From Mycobacterium gastri (GTDB taxonomy: Bacteria; Actinomycetota; Actinomycetes; Mycobacteriales; Mycobacteriaceae), in assembly GCF_002102175.1 (NCBI RefSeq), contig NZ_LQOX01000082.1:1-64000 (forward strand): 64,000 bases of DNA, given 5' to 3'. Positions 62,601 to 64,000 of this stretch are shown here, piece by piece; the first letter of the stretch is position 1; each line of letters starts with the position of its first letter. The notes below the pieces were generated by a model, which was not told the origin of the DNA, made no database searches, and saw only the letters and a list, made by a program, of their open reading frames with translations. Position numbers and translations under genes: made by a program.

Positions 62601-64000
62601 ATGCCCGACAATACAATCCAGTGGGACAAGGACGCCGACGGCATTGTCACGCTGACCATGGACGACCCGTCGGGGTCGGCCAACGTGATGAACGAGGCCT
62701 ACATCGAGTCGATGGGCAAGGCCGTGGATCGCCTTGTCGCCGAAAAGGATTCGATCACTGGCGTGGTGATCACCAGCGCGAAGAAGACTTTTTTCGCCGG
62801 CGGTGATCTCACGTCCATGATCAAGGCCGGGCCCGAGGACGCCGGACAATCGTTCGACACTGTCGAGACGGTCAAGAAACAACTGCGCACCCTGGAGACG
62901 CTGGGCAAGCCCGTGGTCGCCGCGATCAACGGCGCCGCGCTTGGCGGCGGACTCGAGATCGCGCTGGCCTGCCACCACCGCATCGCGGCGGACGTCAAGG
63001 GCAGCCAGCTCGGCTTGCCCGAGGTGACGCTGGGCCTGCTGCCCGGCGGCGGCGGCGTGACGCGCACGGTGCGGATGTTCGGGATCCAGAACGCGTTCGT
63101 CAACATCCTGTCCCAAGGCACCCGGTTCAAGCCGGCCAAGGCCAAGGAAATCGGACTGGTCGACGAATTGCTGCCCACCGTCGAGGAATTGGTGCCCGCC
63201 GCCAAGGCTTGGATCAAGGCCAACCCCGACAGCCATGAGCAGCCGTGGGACAAGAAGGGCTACAAGATGCCCGGCGGCACCCCGTCGTCCCCCGGGTTGG
63301 CGTCGATCCTGCCATCATTCCCCGCGTTGCTGCGCAAGCAGCTCAAGGGTGCGCCGATGCCAGCACCCAAGGCCATCCTGGCCGCCGCGGTGGAAGGTGC
63401 CCAGGTCGACTTCGACACGGCCAGCCGCATCGAGAGCCGGTACTTCGCCTCGTTGGTCACCGGCCAGGTCGCCAAGAACATGATCCAGGCGTTCTTCTTC
63501 GACCTGCAGGCCATCAATGCCGGTAAGTCGCGACCCGACGGTATCGGCAAGACCCCGATCAAGAAGATCGGTGTGCTGGGTGCGGGCATGATGGGCGCCG
63601 GCATCGCCTACGTTTCGGCCAAGGCCGGCTTCGACGTGGTCATCAAAGATGTCAGCCTAGAGGCGGCGCAAAAGGGCAAAGGCTACTCCGAGAAACTGGA
63701 AGCCAAGGCGTTGGAACGGGGCCGCACCACGCAGGAGCGCAGCGACGCTCTGCTGGCGCGCATCACCCCGACGGGCGACGCGTCCGACTTTGCCGGTGTG
63801 GACTTCGTCATCGAAGCCGTCTTCGAGAACCAGGAACTCAAACACAAGGTGTTCCAGGAGATCGAGGACATCGTCGAGCCGAACGCTGTGCTGGGGTCTA
63901 ACACCTCGACGCTGCCGATCACCGGTCTGGCGACCGGCGTCAAGCGGCAGGAAGACTTCATCGGAATCCACTTCTTCTCACCCGTCGACAAGATGCCGCT
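62601..64000 (+). CDS. fadB: Fatty-acid oxidation multifunctional protein FadB, Rv0860 orthologue (partial)
   Basis: First 466 residues; the gene runs off the window. Enoyl-CoA hydratase part with FFAGGDLTSM and NGAALGGGLEIALACHHRIA, then GLPEVTLGLLPGGGG (catalytic Glu). From about residue 315, the 3-hydroxyacyl-CoA dehydrogenase part with KKIGVLGAGMMGAGIA (NAD site) and FFSPVDKMP. Alpha subunit partner of FadA. Confidence 0.95.
   Translation, partial: MPDNTIQWDKDADGIVTLTMDDPSGSANVMNEAYIESMGKAVDRLVAEKDSITGVVITSAKKTFFAGGDLTSMIKAGPEDAGQSFDTVETVKKQLRTLETLGKPVVAAINGAALGGGLEIALACHHRIAADVKGSQLGLPEVTLGLLPGGGGVTRTVRMFGIQNAFVNILSQGTRFKPAKAKEIGLVDELLPTVEELVPAAKAWIKANPDSHEQPWDKKGYKMPGGTPSSPGLASILPSFPALLRKQLKGAPMPAPKAILAAAVEGAQVDFDTASRIESRYFASLVTGQVAKNMIQAFFFDLQAINAGKSRPDGIGKTPIKKIGVLGAGMMGAGIAYVSAKAGFDVVIKDVSLEAAQKGKGYSEKLEAKALERGRTTQERSDALLARITPTGDASDFAGVDFVIEAVFENQELKHKVFQEIEDIVEPNAVLGSNTSTLPITGLATGVKRQEDFIGIHFFSPVDKMP

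Overview
The window comes from a slow-growing, PE_PGRS-rich Mycobacterium. The evidence is very high GC, several PE_PGRS genes with GGX repeats, a complete mce operon with Mce-associated proteins, many P450/ferredoxin pairs and FadE/FadD genes. The right end (about 55.6-64 kb) follows the gene order of M. tuberculosis Rv0853c-Rv0860: keto-acid decarboxylase, SRPBCC protein, far, two more SRPBCC proteins, dapC, fadA, fadB. The species cannot be fixed from the sequence alone; M. kansasii/M. marinum-like taxa fit. Everything to the left of about 55 kb looks like an accessory lipid/xenobiotic catabolic island next to this conserved block.

Layout. 1-2.95 kb: a truncated PE_PGRS gene and a graveyard of PE, ferredoxin and P450 fragments on both strands, ending in one intact ferredoxin. 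2.95-4.67 kb: a PE_PGRS gene broken by one extra base. 4.7-10.6 kb (minus): NuoF-like flavoprotein, ferredoxin, DUF35-thiolase fusion, alpha/beta hydrolase, P450, ferredoxin. 11.1-14.6 kb (minus): two amidohydrolase-2 proteins, a Rieske protein and a hydrolase. 15-16.5 kb: a PGRS fragment joined to an IS110-family transposase remnant, bracketed by about 150-bp direct repeats. 16.5-18.1 kb: a Tat-exported phospholipase C. 18.2-27.4 kb: extended SDR, SnoaL protein, overlapping FadE pair, P450 with ferredoxin, SDR, aldehyde dehydrogenase, CoA transferase. 27.7-37.3 kb: complete mce operon (yrbEA, yrbEB, mceA-F). 37.3-39.7 kb: an exported protein, two Mce-associated membrane proteins and a second exported protein. 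39.7-42.8 kb: TetR regulator divergent from two membrane paralogues and orphan oxidase subunit III/IV-like genes. 43.8-46.3 kb: a PE_PGRS protein carrying a CBM2 module and a GH18 chitinase-like domain. 46.4-55.6 kb: P450, TetR regulator, exported protein, enoyl-CoA hydratase, LpqH-like lipoprotein, amidohydrolase, FadD, a second Mam pair, a hypothetical protein and a Bfd-like protein. 55.6-64 kb: the conserved block.

How the parts may work together (inference). The Mce/YrbE complex with Mam proteins would import a hydrophobic substrate. FadD and CoA transferase would activate it. P450s fed by small ferredoxins, possibly reduced by the NuoF-like flavoprotein, together with aldehyde dehydrogenase and SDRs, would oxidise it. 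The FadE pair, enoyl-CoA hydratase and DUF35-thiolase would shorten it, and the amidohydrolases would cut or decarboxylate ring products. A recurrent palindrome GAGAAT-N3-ATTCTC lies in front of many of these transcription units, arguing that they form one regulon. Two other operator types accompany the two TetR genes.
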